DNA of 64,000 nt from a bacterium YEK0313 (lineage in GTDB: Bacteria; Pseudomonadota; Alphaproteobacteria; Rhizobiales; Phreatobacteraceae). Location of the stretch: assembly GCA_000751295.2 (NCBI GenBank), contig CCMO02000003.1, forward strand, positions 1 through 64,000. Direction: 5' to 3'. Below, piece by piece: positions 34,468-44,976 of the stretch; the stretch's first letter is position 1; every line of letters begins with the position of its first letter. The position numbers were made by a program, and so were the translations under genes. A model generated the notes under the pieces. The model had not been told where the DNA came from. It did not search any database and was given only the letters and a program-made list of their open reading frames with translations.

Positions 34468-34503
34468 TGCAATTTTCCATATGTTTCGTTCGATAGAATT
34501 GCA
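34468..34503. promoter_or_regulatory. Candidate LysR operator between yeiH-like gene and LysR
   Basis: TGCAATT (34468-34474) and AATTGCA (34497-34503) are perfect 7-bp inverted arms 22 bp apart in an AT-rich pocket of this otherwise GC-rich sequence. It sits in the divergent gap 40 bp before the LysR start. Such long-spaced dyads fit LysR-type tetramer binding. Confidence 0.5.
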
Positions 34504-34543
34504 TAATGTCGGACGGATCGACCTCGGACGTGTCAGAGCCGCC

Positions 34544-35431
34544 ATGACCCTCGAACAGCTCCGCATCTTCGTGGCGGTCGCCGAGCGTCAGCACCTGACG
34601 GCGGCGGCCGCCGCCCTCAACCTCACGCCCTCCGCGGTCAGCGCGGCGATCCGCGCGCTGGAGAGCCGGCACGGCCTGCAGCTGTTCCATCGGATCGGCC
34701 GGCGCATCGAACGGACCGAGGCCGGCACCATCTTTCTCGACGAGGCGCGCGCGACGCTGGCCCGCGCCGCTGCCGCCGAGCAGACCCTGGCCGAGCTCAG
34801 CGGGCTGACGCGCGGCACGCTGCGCATCGAGACGAGCCAGACCATCGGCAGCTACTGGCTGCCGCCGCGGCTGACGCGCTTCCACGACCGCTATCCGGCG
34901 ATCACGCTCGACACCGCCTTCGGCAACACCCAGACGGTGGCACGCGCCGTCCTGACCGGCACGGCCGAGCTCGGGCTGATCGAAGGGGCTATCGACGAGC
35001 CGGCCCTGGCGAGCCGGGTGGTCGCCGAGGACCGGCTGATCCTGGTCGGCGCGCCCGGCCATGCCCTTGCCGGCCAGGCCATGGTCACCGCCGGCATGCT
35101 CGCGCGCCAGCGCTGGGCGATGCGCGAGCCGGGTTCCGGCACGCGCTCCGAGCTTGAAACGGCGCTCCGCCGGCACGGCCTTGCGGCCGGCAGTCTGGAG
35201 ATCGCGCTCGACCTGCCGTCCAACGAAGCCCTGTGCTCGGCGGTCGAAGCCAGCGCCCTGGTCGCGGTCGTGTCCGAACTCGTGGCGGCGCCGCGGCTCG
35301 CCGCCGGCCGGCTCGTCCGGCTCGCCTTCGTCCTGCCGCCACGGACGTTCAGCCTGGTCCGCCACCGCGAAAGGCACCGCTCGAGGGCCGCGCTGGCTTT
35401 CGAGGCGACCCTCGACGGGACGGCCGGCTGA
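34544..35431 (+). CDS. LysR-family regulator (CysB/CbbR-like)
   Basis: N-terminal helix-turn-helix (LEQLRIFVAVAERQHLTAAAAALNLTPSAVSAAIRALE), then an effector domain with GTLRIETSQTIGSYWLPPRL. 295 residues from the ATG at 34544. In many genomes such a regulator partners a YeiH-type transporter. It is convergent with the last gene of the cys operon (six bases apart), so it does not share its promoter. Confidence 0.9.
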   Translation: MTLEQLRIFVAVAERQHLTAAAAALNLTPSAVSAAIRALESRHGLQLFHRIGRRIERTEAGTIFLDEARATLARAAAAEQTLAELSGLTRGTLRIETSQTIGSYWLPPRLTRFHDRYPAITLDTAFGNTQTVARAVLTGTAELGLIEGAIDEPALASRVVAEDRLILVGAPGHALAGQAMVTAGMLARQRWAMREPGSGTRSELETALRRHGLAAGSLEIALDLPSNEALCSAVEASALVAVVSELVAAPRLAAGRLVRLAFVLPPRTFSLVRHRERHRSRAALAFEATLDGTAG

Positions 35432-35437
35432 AGCAGG

Positions 35438-37375
35438 TCAGAGCTGGGCCGAATCGAAGCCGTCGAGCGGCGGCTCGATCCGGGCGAGGATCAGCTCGAC
35501 CACCTGTTCAGCGGCGTCCTCCGGGCTCAGTTCGTCGCTGCGCAGCACCAGGGCCGGTTCGAGCGGCGGTTCGTAGGCCTGGTCGCGTCCGGTGAAATTG
35601 ACGATCCGGCCGGCTTCGGCCTTGGCATAGAGCCCCTTCGGATCGCGCGCCCGGCAGGTTTCGGGCGAGGCGTCGACGAAGACCTCGACGAAACGGCCTT
35701 CCGGGAACAGCGCGGCGACCCGGTCGCGGTCGGCGCGGAACGGCGAGACGAGCGCGACCAGCGTGACGAGGCCGGCCTCGGCCATCAGCCTGGCGATCTC
35801 GCCGACCCGGCGGACATTCTCGGCGCGGGCGGCGGCATCGAAGCCGAGATCGGCATTGATGCCCTGGCGCAGATTGTCACCGTCGAGCAGCATGGTGTGG
35901 CGGCCGAGCGCGGCGAGCCGCCGCTCGACCAGATTGGCGATGGTCGACTTGCCGGAGCCCGGCAGCCCGGTCAGCCAGACAGTCAGCGGCACCTGGCTCT
36001 TCAGCGCGGCGCGCACCGCGCCGGTCACCTCGGTCGGATGACGATGCACCTCGCGGGCGCGATCGAGGCCCGCGACGACCAGGCCGGCGGCCACGGTCAG
36101 ATGGGTGGTCCGGTCGATCAGGATGAAGGCGCCGGTCTCCCGGTTGTCGGCATAGGGGTCGAAGGCGATGCGGCTGCCGGCTTCGATCTCGACCCGGCCG
36201 ATCGTGTTGAGCGAGAAGCCGAGCGGATCCGCGCAGCGCTCGAGCGTTGCGACATCCAGCGTGTCGACGAGCCGCGTGACCGTCGCCGGCACCGTGGCGC
36301 TGCCGATCTTCATCAGGTAACGGGCGCCGGCCGCCCCCGGCGTCTCGCCCATCCAGACGAGGTCGGCGGCAAGCCGGCGGGCGCTCATCGGACGCGCGCG
36401 CGGATCGGCAATGAGGTCGCCGCGCGCAATGTCGACATCCTCGGTGAAGGTCAGCGTCACCGCGCGGCCGGCGGCGGCCGAGCCGAGATCGCCGTCGAGC
36501 GTGACGATGCGCTTGACCCGCGTCGTCTTGCCCGAGCCGGCGACGACGATCGTGTCGCCGACCGCGACGCGGCCGCTCGCCACCGTACCGGCCACGCCGC
36601 GGAAGTCGATATCGGCCCGGTTGACCCATTGCACGCCCATGCGGAACGGCGCCTCGTCGACCTGGTCGGAGGTCTCGACCGCTTCGAGATGGCGGATCAG
36701 GGTCGGGCCCTCGTACCAGGGCGTGTTGCGGCTGCGGATGGTGACATTGTCGCCGAAGCGCGCCGAGAGCGGGATGGCGGCCGCCGAACGGAAGGCGAGC
36801 GGCGCGGCGAAGGCGGTGAAGTCGGCGACGATGGCGTCGTAGCGCTCCTGCGAGAAATCCACGAGGTCGATCTTGTTGACCGCCAGCACGACATGGCGGA
36901 TGCCGAGCAGCGCGACGATCGCGGCATGGCGCCGGGTCTGCTCCATCAGGCCCTTGCGGGCATCGACGAGCAGCACGGCGAGCTCCGCCGTCGAGGCGCC
37001 GGTCGCCATGTTGCGGGTATATTGGGCATGGCCCGGCGTATCCGCGACGACGAAGGCGCGGCGGGCGGTCGAAAAGAACCGGTAGGCAACGTCGATGGTG
37101 ATGCCCTGCTCGCGCTCGGCTTCCAGGCCGTCGAGCAGCAGGGCGAGATCGAGCTCCTCGCCGGTCGTGCCGAAGCGCCGGCTGTCGTCCTTCAGGCCGG
37201 CGAGCTGGTCCTCGAGGAGGCCGATCGAATCGTGCAGCAGGCGGCCGATCAGGGTCGACTTGCCGTCGTCCACCGAGCCGCAGGTAATGAAGCGCAGGGC
37301 GCCGCGATCGCGGACCGGCAGGGTGTCGTTGGCCGGGTCGAGAGCCGGTGGCCGGGCGGCGACGCGCATGGTCAT
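35438..37375 (-). CDS. cysNC: Bifunctional ATP sulfurylase GTPase subunit / APS kinase
   Basis: The N-terminal GTPase part (about residues 1-440) drives ATP sulfurylase: GSVDDGKSTLIGRLL is the P-loop, with DTPGHAQYTRNMATGAS and NKIDLVDF for G3/G4. The C-terminal kinase (about 455-645) makes PAPS from APS: P-loop GLPGSGKSTIA, then DGDNLRQGINADLGF and KGLYAKA. 645 residues, normal for the fusion. The start ATG at 37375 overlaps the cysD stop by one base (TGATG); a second ATG is at 37369. Last gene of the operon. Confidence 0.97.
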   Translation of the reverse strand: MTMRVAARPPALDPANDTLPVRDRGALRFITCGSVDDGKSTLIGRLLHDSIGLLEDQLAGLKDDSRRFGTTGEELDLALLLDGLEAEREQGITIDVAYRFFSTARRAFVVADTPGHAQYTRNMATGASTAELAVLLVDARKGLMEQTRRHAAIVALLGIRHVVLAVNKIDLVDFSQERYDAIVADFTAFAAPLAFRSAAAIPLSARFGDNVTIRSRNTPWYEGPTLIRHLEAVETSDQVDEAPFRMGVQWVNRADIDFRGVAGTVASGRVAVGDTIVVAGSGKTTRVKRIVTLDGDLGSAAAGRAVTLTFTEDVDIARGDLIADPRARPMSARRLAADLVWMGETPGAAGARYLMKIGSATVPATVTRLVDTLDVATLERCADPLGFSLNTIGRVEIEAGSRIAFDPYADNRETGAFILIDRTTHLTVAAGLVVAGLDRAREVHRHPTEVTGAVRAALKSQVPLTVWLTGLPGSGKSTIANLVERRLAALGRHTMLLDGDNLRQGINADLGFDAAARAENVRRVGEIARLMAEAGLVTLVALVSPFRADRDRVAALFPEGRFVEVFVDASPETCRARDPKGLYAKAEAGRIVNFTGRDQAYEPPLEPALVLRSDELSPEDAAEQVVELILARIEPPLDGFDSAQL

Positions 37376-38340
37376 CAGAAATAGCCCTCGCGCTTCTTGC
37401 GTTCCATCGAGGCCTGCAGGGCGCCGTCGACGAGGCGGCCCTCGCGTTCGGAGGTGCGGGAGGCGACGATCTCGGCGATGATGTCCTCGACCGTGGTCGC
37501 TTCCGAGGCGACCGCGCCGGTCAGCGGCCAGCAGCCGAGCGTGCGGAAACGGACGCGGCGCGTCACCACCTCCTCGCCCGGGCGGAAGCGCATGCGATCG
37601 TCGTCGACCATGATCAGCGCGCCGTCGCGCTCGACCACCTGGCGGTCGCCGGCCAGATAGACCGGCACGATCGGGATCTGCTCGGCGCGGATATAGTCCC
37701 ACACGTCGAGCTCGGTCCAGTTGGACAGCGGAAACACGCGCATCGTGTCGCCGGCGCCGAGCCGGGTATTGAACAGGCGCCAGAGCTCCGGGCGCTGGTT
37801 GCGCGGATCCCAGACATGGCCGGCCGAACGGTGCGAGAAGATGCGCTCCTTGGCGCGCGCCTTCTCCTCGTCGCGGCGGCCACCGCCGAAGGCGGCGTCG
37901 AAACCGTGCTCGTCGAGCGCGCTCTTCAGAACCTCGGTGAGCATCAGGCGCGAATATTCGCCCGTCTCGGTGTCGAAGGGATTGACGCCGGCCGCGGCGG
38001 CGGCCTCGTTCGAATGGACGAGGAGATCGAGCCCATAGTCGCGCGCCATGCGGTCGCGGTGATCGAGCAGCGCGCGGAAATCCCAGCCCGAGGCGATATG
38101 CAGGAAGGGAAAGGGTGGCCTGGCCGGAAAGAAGGCCTTGCGCGCGATGTGCAGCATCACGCTGGAATCCTTGCCGACCGAATAGAGCATGACCGGCCGG
38201 CGGAACTCGGCCACCACTTCGCGCATGATGAAGATCGCCTCGTCCTCGAGGCGCTGCAGGTGCGGCGACAGCGTCCGCCTGATATCGCGCGTGTCGGTGG
38301 TGTCGTCGGACTTCAATGCACGAACTGCGGACGCGGTCAC
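37375..38340 (-). CDS. cysD: Sulfate adenylyltransferase small subunit
   Basis: CysD forms APS from sulfate and ATP. The 321-residue protein has the PP-loop-type nucleotide site VMLYSVGKDSSVMLHIARKAF, the GGGRRDEEKARAKERIFSHR segment and the C-terminal RFRTLGCWPLTGAV, ending KKREGYF as standard. It starts with GTG overlapping the upstream stop (GTGA). Confidence 0.97.
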   Translation of the reverse strand: MTASAVRALKSDDTTDTRDIRRTLSPHLQRLEDEAIFIMREVVAEFRRPVMLYSVGKDSSVMLHIARKAFFPARPPFPFLHIASGWDFRALLDHRDRMARDYGLDLLVHSNEAAAAAGVNPFDTETGEYSRLMLTEVLKSALDEHGFDAAFGGGRRDEEKARAKERIFSHRSAGHVWDPRNQRPELWRLFNTRLGAGDTMRVFPLSNWTELDVWDYIRAEQIPIVPVYLAGDRQVVERDGALIMVDDDRMRFRPGEEVVTRRVRFRTLGCWPLTGAVASEATTVEDIIAEIVASRTSEREGRLVDGALQASMERKKREGYF

Positions 38341-38864
38341 TGGACGACTCCCGGCACGAAAGACTTGCGCAGCCAGGGGCGCGGCCCGGGCTTCGCCTCG
38401 ACGGCCGCCTGCGAGGCCGGCTGGTAGTGGTGGTGGACGGCGACGATCGCGCCGTCGCGGAGCGCCTGGATGGTGCCCTGGTGCGTCACCTCGAAGGCGT
38501 CGACGCCGGCACGGGCGAGAAAGACGATCTGGTCGCGCAGGACATCGCCGCTCGCCCGGATCTCGCCGGTGAAGCCGTGGCGGTCGCGCAGCAGCCGGGC
38601 GATCGAATAGAGCCGGCCGTCGGCATAGCGGGGGATGACCAGCTTGACGAGCCGGAGCCGGCCGATCGCCGCGCCGAGGCCGTCGAGGGTCTCGCCCGAG
38701 GCGAGCACCAGGCCGATGGGATCGGCGCGATCCGCCAGCGCCGCGAATTCAGCGACGAGGCGCGCCTTGGGCAGCGCCACCTTGCCGGCCGCGGGAACCG
38801 GCGCGCCGTCTTCGGGGAAAATCCAGTCGTCGGCGACGAAGGCGCCGTGCCTGTACAAGGCCAT
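38337..38864 (-). CDS. DUF934 family protein of the cys operon
   Basis: DUF934 proteins are found almost only in sulfate-assimilation operons next to sulfite reductase or cysH; the role is unknown (an electron-transfer or assembly partner has been suggested). Landmarks: PLVSALADR-like LADRADPIGLVLASGETLDGL, then the LVIPRYADGRLYSIARLLRDRHGFTGEIRASGDVLRDQIVFL block. 175 residues. Between cysH and cysD. Confidence 0.93.
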   Translation of the reverse strand: MALYRHGAFVADDWIFPEDGAPVPAAGKVALPKARLVAEFAALADRADPIGLVLASGETLDGLGAAIGRLRLVKLVIPRYADGRLYSIARLLRDRHGFTGEIRASGDVLRDQIVFLARAGVDAFEVTHQGTIQALRDGAIVAVHHHYQPASQAAVEAKPGPRPWLRKSFVPGVVQ

Positions 38865-38870
38865 GGGAGG

Positions 38871-39632
38871 TCAGTGTCCTGTTCGAAGGTCGGTGAGCGT
38901 GCCGGCGGGCTTGTGAATGCCGCATTCGATCTTGGCGGTGCCGCGCCAGCGCCCGGCGCGCGGATCCTCGCCGGCCGCGACCGGCGACGTGCAGGGCGCG
39001 CAGCCGATCGAGGGATAGCCCTGCGCGACCAGCGGATGGGCCGGCAGATCGTGGGCCCGGGCATAGGCGGCAAGGTCGCGGACGTCCCAGCCCGCCAGTG
39101 GATTGACCTTGATCCGGCCCTCCTCGGCCTCGAACACGGCAAGCCCCGCCCGGGTCGCCGCCTGGTGCCGCTTGCGGCCGGTGATCGCGGCGCGGAAGGG
39201 TTGCAGCGCCCGGGCGAGCGGCACCACCTTGCGGAAGCCGCAGCAGGCATCGGGGTCGCGCTCGGCGAGCGCCAGGACCGGATCGCTGGCGCTCACCTCG
39301 GCAGGCGTCGGCGCGACGGTGACGAGGCCGGTCAGCCCGAGCCTGGCGACGAGAAGATCCCGATAGGCAAGCGTTGCCGGGAAATGCCTGAGCGTGTCGA
39401 TGAAGACGATCGGCGCCGCCGGATCGATGCCGGCGGCCAGATGCAGGAGCACCGCCGAATCGGCGCCGAACGACGTGACCAGCGCGGCCTTGCCCGGGAA
39501 CAGGTCGACCAGCACCGCCTTCAGGATCTCGGCCGGGTGCCGCGTGCCGAAGGCGCGCTCGAGCCTTGTCGCTTCGGCGCCCAGCGCCGCATCGGCAGTC
39601 CCGCGCGGCCGCGTCAGGTCAAGCGTCGGCAT
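38871..39632 (-). CDS. cysH: Adenylyl-sulfate (APS) reductase, iron-sulfur type
   Basis: Reduces APS (or PAPS) to sulfite. The 253-residue protein has the SFGADSAVLLHL PP-loop and the full set of cysteines for the [4Fe-4S] cluster: Cys130-Cys131 and Cys211-x2-Cys214, which mark APS-specific reductases, plus the catalytic Cys237 in ECGIH. CysC-type kinase activity is also encoded in the operon, so both APS and PAPS would be available. The start overlaps the cysI stop by 14 bases. Confidence 0.95.
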   Translation of the reverse strand: MPTLDLTRPRGTADAALGAEATRLERAFGTRHPAEILKAVLVDLFPGKAALVTSFGADSAVLLHLAAGIDPAAPIVFIDTLRHFPATLAYRDLLVARLGLTGLVTVAPTPAEVSASDPVLALAERDPDACCGFRKVVPLARALQPFRAAITGRKRHQAATRAGLAVFEAEEGRIKVNPLAGWDVRDLAAYARAHDLPAHPLVAQGYPSIGCAPCTSPVAAGEDPRAGRWRGTAKIECGIHKPAGTLTDLRTGH

Positions 39633-41277
39633 AGAGCGCCTCGCGGAACGGGGCCTCGCCGACCCGGCGATAGGTTTCCAGGAAGGTTTCGGCCGGCGCC
39701 GAGCGGACCTTCAGATAGGTGCCGATGATGTTCTCGACCGCATCGACGACCTCGTCGGACGAGAAGCCGCGGCCGACGATCTCGCCGATCGAGGCTTTCT
39801 CGTCGGCGGAGCCACCGAGCGTGATCTGGTAGAATTCCTCGCCTTTCCGGTCGACGCCGAGAATGCCGATATGGCCGACATGGTGATGGCCGCAGGCATT
39901 GATGCAGCCGGAGATCTTCAGCTTCAGCTCGCCGATCTCCTCCTGGCGGTCGAGCGCGGCGAAACGTTCGGAAATGCGCTGGGCGACCGGGATCGAGCGG
40001 GCATTGGCGAGGGCGCAATAGTCGAGGCCGGGGCAGGCGATGATATCGGTGACGAGCCCGGCATTGGGCGTGGCGAGCCCCGCCCGCTTCAGCGCGGCAT
40101 AGACCGCCGGCACGTCGTCGAGCCGGACATGGGGCAGCACCAGGTTCTGCTCGTGGCTGACCCTGATCTCATCGCACGAATAGCGCTCGGCAATGTCGGC
40201 GATCGCATCCATCTGGCCCGCGGTGGCGTCGCCCGGCGGCTGGCCGAAGGGCTTCAGCGAGACGGTGACGATGCCGTAGCCAGGCGCCTTGTGGGCATGG
40301 AGATTGCGAGCCAGGAACCGCCCGAGCTCGGGATCGGCGGCCTTGGCCCGTTCCAGCACCTCGGACCGGACCGGCAGCGCGGCCAGCGCGGGCGGCGCGA
40401 AATAGGCGGCGATCCGTGCCACCTCCTCGGCCGGCAGGGCGAGCGTCGTGCGGCCGATCGCCTCGAACTCGGCCTCGACCGCGCGGGTCATCTCCTCCTC
40501 GCCCATCTCGTGGACCAGGATCTTGATGCGGGCCTTGTACTTGTTGTCGCGCCGGCCCTGCAGGTTGTAGACGCGCAGGATCGCCTCGCAATAGGCCAGG
40601 AGATCGGCCTCCGGCAGGAAGTCGCGCACTTTCTTGGCGATCATCGGGGTGCGGCCCTGGCCGCCGCCGACCCAGACGGCGAAGCCGATCTCGCCCTTGT
40701 CGTTGCGCTTCACCTCGAGCCCGATGTCGTGGACCTGGATCGCCGCGCGGTCGTTCGGCGCGCCGGTCACCGCGAGCTTGAACTTGCGCGGCAGGAAGCT
40801 GAATTCCGGATGCAGCGACGACCACTGGCGCAGCACCTCGGCATAGGGCCGGGGATCGGCGACCTCGTCGGCGGCAACCCCGGCGAAATGGTCGGCGGTG
40901 ACGTTGCGGATGCAATTGCCCGAGGTCTGGATGGCATGCATTTCCACCTCGGCGAGCTCCTTCAGAATGGCCGGCACGTCGGCGAGCCGGATCCAGTTGA
41001 ACTGCAGGTTCTGCCGAGTGGTGAAATGGCCGTAGTCGCGGTCGTAGGTGCGGCCGATATGGGCGAGCTTGCGCATCTGGCGCGACGACAGCGTGCCATA
41101 GGGGATGGCGATCCGGAGCATGTAGGCGTGCAGCTGCAGGTAGACGCCGTTCATCAGCCGGAGCGGCTTGAACTGGTCCTCGGTCAGCTCGCCCGACAGA
41201 CGCCGCGCCACCTGGTCGCTGAATTCGGCGACGCGCTCGTCGACGAAGGCCTGATCGAATTCATCGTAGCGGTACAT
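39619..41277 (-). CDS. cysI: Sulfite (nitrite/sulfite) reductase hemoprotein
   Basis: Siroheme and [4Fe-4S] enzyme reducing sulfite to sulfide. The 552-residue protein has the two ferredoxin-like repeats, the TRQNLQFNWIRLADVP segment, and the cluster ligands CPGLDYC with GCINACGHHHVGHIG. There is no cysJ flavoprotein here, so ferredoxin is the likely donor. The start ATG at 41277 (MYRYDEFDQAF) is preferred to an upstream one at 41337, which would run into DUF2849. Confidence 0.95.
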   Translation of the reverse strand: MYRYDEFDQAFVDERVAEFSDQVARRLSGELTEDQFKPLRLMNGVYLQLHAYMLRIAIPYGTLSSRQMRKLAHIGRTYDRDYGHFTTRQNLQFNWIRLADVPAILKELAEVEMHAIQTSGNCIRNVTADHFAGVAADEVADPRPYAEVLRQWSSLHPEFSFLPRKFKLAVTGAPNDRAAIQVHDIGLEVKRNDKGEIGFAVWVGGGQGRTPMIAKKVRDFLPEADLLAYCEAILRVYNLQGRRDNKYKARIKILVHEMGEEEMTRAVEAEFEAIGRTTLALPAEEVARIAAYFAPPALAALPVRSEVLERAKAADPELGRFLARNLHAHKAPGYGIVTVSLKPFGQPPGDATAGQMDAIADIAERYSCDEIRVSHEQNLVLPHVRLDDVPAVYAALKRAGLATPNAGLVTDIIACPGLDYCALANARSIPVAQRISERFAALDRQEEIGELKLKISGCINACGHHHVGHIGILGVDRKGEEFYQITLGGSADEKASIGEIVGRGFSSDEVVDAVENIIGTYLKVRSAPAETFLETYRRVGEAPFREALYADA

Positions 41278-41284
41278 GGTCGTC

Positions 41285-41611
41285 TCACAGATGGGCGTAG
41301 GCGTCGGACGGCAGCGCGACGGTCGGGCCGCTGGCACGGATCAGTTCGCGCAGCGATGCCGGCCGGACAAAGCCGCCTTCCCTGACGATTTCGATCAGCG
41401 CCGGCTCGACCACGATGCAGGCTTCCTGGTCGGCAAGCGCCCGGCTCAGCAGGTCGTCGCCGGCCTCGCGCGTTTCGGCGATTTCGGCCTTGCTCACATC
41501 GATCGACCAGCCGCCGTCGGGATGACGGAACAGCACTTCCCCCGAGGCGAGGCCATTGGCGGTGACGATCACCGGCTTGAAGACCTTCGGGGCTTTGACG
41601 GGTTGGGACAT
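41285..41611 (-). CDS. DUF2849 family protein of the cys operon
   Basis: A 108-residue soluble protein found with cysG and cysI in Hyphomicrobiales and relatives; function unknown. Landmarks: VKAPKVFKPVIVTANGLASGEVLFRHPDGGWS and the Asp/Glu-rich segment before VVEPALIEIVREGG. It is spaced 10 bp from cysG and 7 bp from cysI, so firmly in the operon. Confidence 0.92.
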   Translation of the reverse strand: MSQPVKAPKVFKPVIVTANGLASGEVLFRHPDGGWSIDVSKAEIAETREAGDDLLSRALADQEACIVVEPALIEIVREGGFVRPASLRELIRASGPTVALPSDAYAHL

Positions 41612-41621
41612 CGGACAGCTC

Positions 41622-43040
41622 TCAGGCGGCGGCCGCGAGCGGCGCGGCGAAAGGTTCGGCATCGGCGAGATCGCCGGCAGCGACCGCCGGGCCGATCAGG
41701 ATGAGGACGGGACCGGTCAGATCGGCGCGCCCGGCGAGGCCGCCGAGCTCGGCAAGCCGACCGGCGAGCAGGCGCCGGTCGGCGCGGCCGGCATTCTCGA
41801 CGGCGAGAACCGGGGTGGCCGGAGCGAGCCCGGCAGCGGCCAGCCGGGCGGCGACCCGTTCGGCGACCGACCTGCCCATGTAGACGGCAACGGTCGCGCC
41901 ATCGGCGGCGAGCCTTTCCCAGCCTTCCGGCTCGGTGCCCTCGGCGCCATGGCCGGTGGCGACGACGAGATGCGAGGCGAGCCCGCGCAGGGTGAGCGGC
42001 ACGGCCGCGTCCGCCGCGGCGGCGAGCGCGGCGGTCACGCCGGGCACGACTTCATAGGCGATGCCTGCCGCTCGGAGCGCCGCGATCTCTTCGCCCGCCC
42101 GGCCGAACACCAGGGGATCGCCGGCCTTCAGCCGCACCACCTGGCGGCCGTCCCGCGCGAGCCGCACCAGGAGGGCGTCGATCTCCTCCTGCGCGACGGA
42201 ATGGCGGCCCTTGCGCTTGCCGACCGCAATGCGCTCGGCGTCGCGCCGGCCCATGGCGATGACGGCCTCGGGAACCAGCGCATCGTGCACGATCACATCC
42301 GCCGTCTGCAGCAGGCGATGCGCGCGGATCGTCAAGAGGTCCTCCGAGCCAGGGCCGGCGCCGACCAGGAACACCTTGCCGGCCGGCATGGCATCCGCCT
42401 CGGCGGCATCGAGCGCGTTGAGCGCGATGATCCGGGCCCGCTCGGCTTCGCCGGCAAACGCCGCCTCGGCCGCGCGGCCGTCGAACAGGCGCGACCAGAA
42501 CAGCCGCCGGCGACTCGGTTCGCCAAGCCTGAGATTGACCCGCTCGCGCAGGCCGGCGGCAAGTTCGCCAAGCCGCCCGAAGGCCGGCGGCAGCATCGCT
42601 TCGATCGCCGCGCGCACCTTCTGCGCGAGGACCGGCGCATGGCCGTCGGTGGAGATGGCGACCGCAATGGGCGCGCGGTCGACGATGGCCGGGACGGCGA
42701 AATCGGAAATCTGTGGCCGGTCGACGACATTGACCGGCACGCCGGCGGCGCGGGCGATCAGGGCGAGGCGGGCATCGTCGCCGGCATCGCCGGTAGCGAC
42801 GAACAGCAGCGCGGCGCTCGCCAGGCGCCGCGCGTCGGGCTCGGCCGCGATGTGCTCGACGCCATGGGCGGCGGCGAAGGCGGCCAGGTCGGCGGACGGG
42901 TCGGCGGCGCAGAGCACGAGCTTCGCCTCGGTGCGCACCAGCAGCCGGAGCTTCTGCAGAGCCTGCTCGCCATTGCCGGCGACGATCACGACGCGCGCGG
43001 CAACGTCATAGGAGATCGGAAAGAACTTGAAACGCGACAC
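41622..43040 (-). CDS. cysG: Siroheme synthase (trifunctional CysG)
   Basis: Makes siroheme for CysI. The N-terminal half (about residues 1-200) is the precorrin-2 dehydrogenase/ferrochelatase module (VVIVAGNGEQALQKLRLL). The C-terminal half (about 215-460) is uroporphyrinogen III methyltransferase: VFLVGAGPGSEDLLTIRAHRLLQTADVIVHDALV, GDPLVFGRAGEE, VVPGVTAA. Length 472, normal. Confidence 0.97.
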   Translation of the reverse strand: MSRFKFFPISYDVAARVVIVAGNGEQALQKLRLLVRTEAKLVLCAADPSADLAAFAAAHGVEHIAAEPDARRLASAALLFVATGDAGDDARLALIARAAGVPVNVVDRPQISDFAVPAIVDRAPIAVAISTDGHAPVLAQKVRAAIEAMLPPAFGRLGELAAGLRERVNLRLGEPSRRRLFWSRLFDGRAAEAAFAGEAERARIIALNALDAAEADAMPAGKVFLVGAGPGSEDLLTIRAHRLLQTADVIVHDALVPEAVIAMGRRDAERIAVGKRKGRHSVAQEEIDALLVRLARDGRQVVRLKAGDPLVFGRAGEEIAALRAAGIAYEVVPGVTAALAAAADAAVPLTLRGLASHLVVATGHGAEGTEPEGWERLAADGATVAVYMGRSVAERVAARLAAAGLAPATPVLAVENAGRADRRLLAGRLAELGGLAGRADLTGPVLILIGPAVAAGDLADAEPFAAPLAAAA

Positions 43041-43049
43041 GGGACGACC

Positions 43050-44112
<1,063 letters not shown>

Positions 44113-44123
<11 letters not shown>

Positions 44124-44976
44124 GCGCGCCGACGAGAGCGTCTGCGTATCGCCATTCGAGGATCGATTTCGCGAAAAGCGTGACAAGGGCAAGCCCTGCA
44201 AGGAGCGAAGCGACTGCGAAGGCACCGACAAAGTTGTACTCATTGTAGAGTATCTCCACATGGAGCGGCATCGTGTTGGTGAGGCCACGGATATGGCCCG
44301 ACACCACCGAGACGGCGCCGAACTCGCCCATGGCGCGGGCGTTGCAGAGCAGGACGCCGTAGAGCAGCGCCCATTTGACGTTCGGCAGCGTGATGGTCAG
44401 GAAGGTCCGGAGCCCCGAGGCGCCGAGCGTCAGGGCGGCCTCCTCCTCGCTCGTGCCCTGTTCCTGCATCAGCGGAATGAGTTCGCGGGCGATGAACGGG
44501 AAAGTGACGAAGATCGTGGCGAGGACGATGCCCGGCACGGCGAAGATGATCTTCAGGCCGTGCGCGTCGAGCGTCGCCCCGAACAGACCCTGGGCGCCGA
44601 ACAGCAGCACGTAGATGAGGCCCGAGACGACCGGCGAGACAGAGAAGGGCAGGTCGATCAGCGTCACCAGCAGGCTCTTGCCGGGGAATTCGAACTTGGC
44701 GACGGCCCAGGCCGCGGCGATGCCGAAGACCAGATTGGCCGGAACGGTGATGGCGGCGACCAGCAGGGTCAGGCGGATCGCGGCCAGCGTGTCCTCGTCT
44801 CCAAAGGCATCGAGGAAAGCCGGCACACCGCGACGGAGCGCCTCGGCGAAGACGGCGACGAGCGGCAGCAGGACGAACAGGGCGAGAAAGCCGATCGCGA
44901 CGAGGATCAGGATCCAGCGGGTGACCGGCCGCTCACCGGTGGCCGACGGCGGCCAGGCGGGACGCGGCTCATGCAT
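44113..44976 (-). CDS. cysW: Sulfate ABC transporter permease CysW
   Basis: One of two inner-membrane permeases for sulfate. Six helices and the EAA loop (EEAALTLGASGLRTFLTITLPNVKWALLYG). ILYNEYNFVGAFAVASLLAGLALVTL near the C-terminus is typical of CysW. The ATG at 44976 overlaps the cysT stop by eight bases. 287 residues. Confidence 0.95.
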
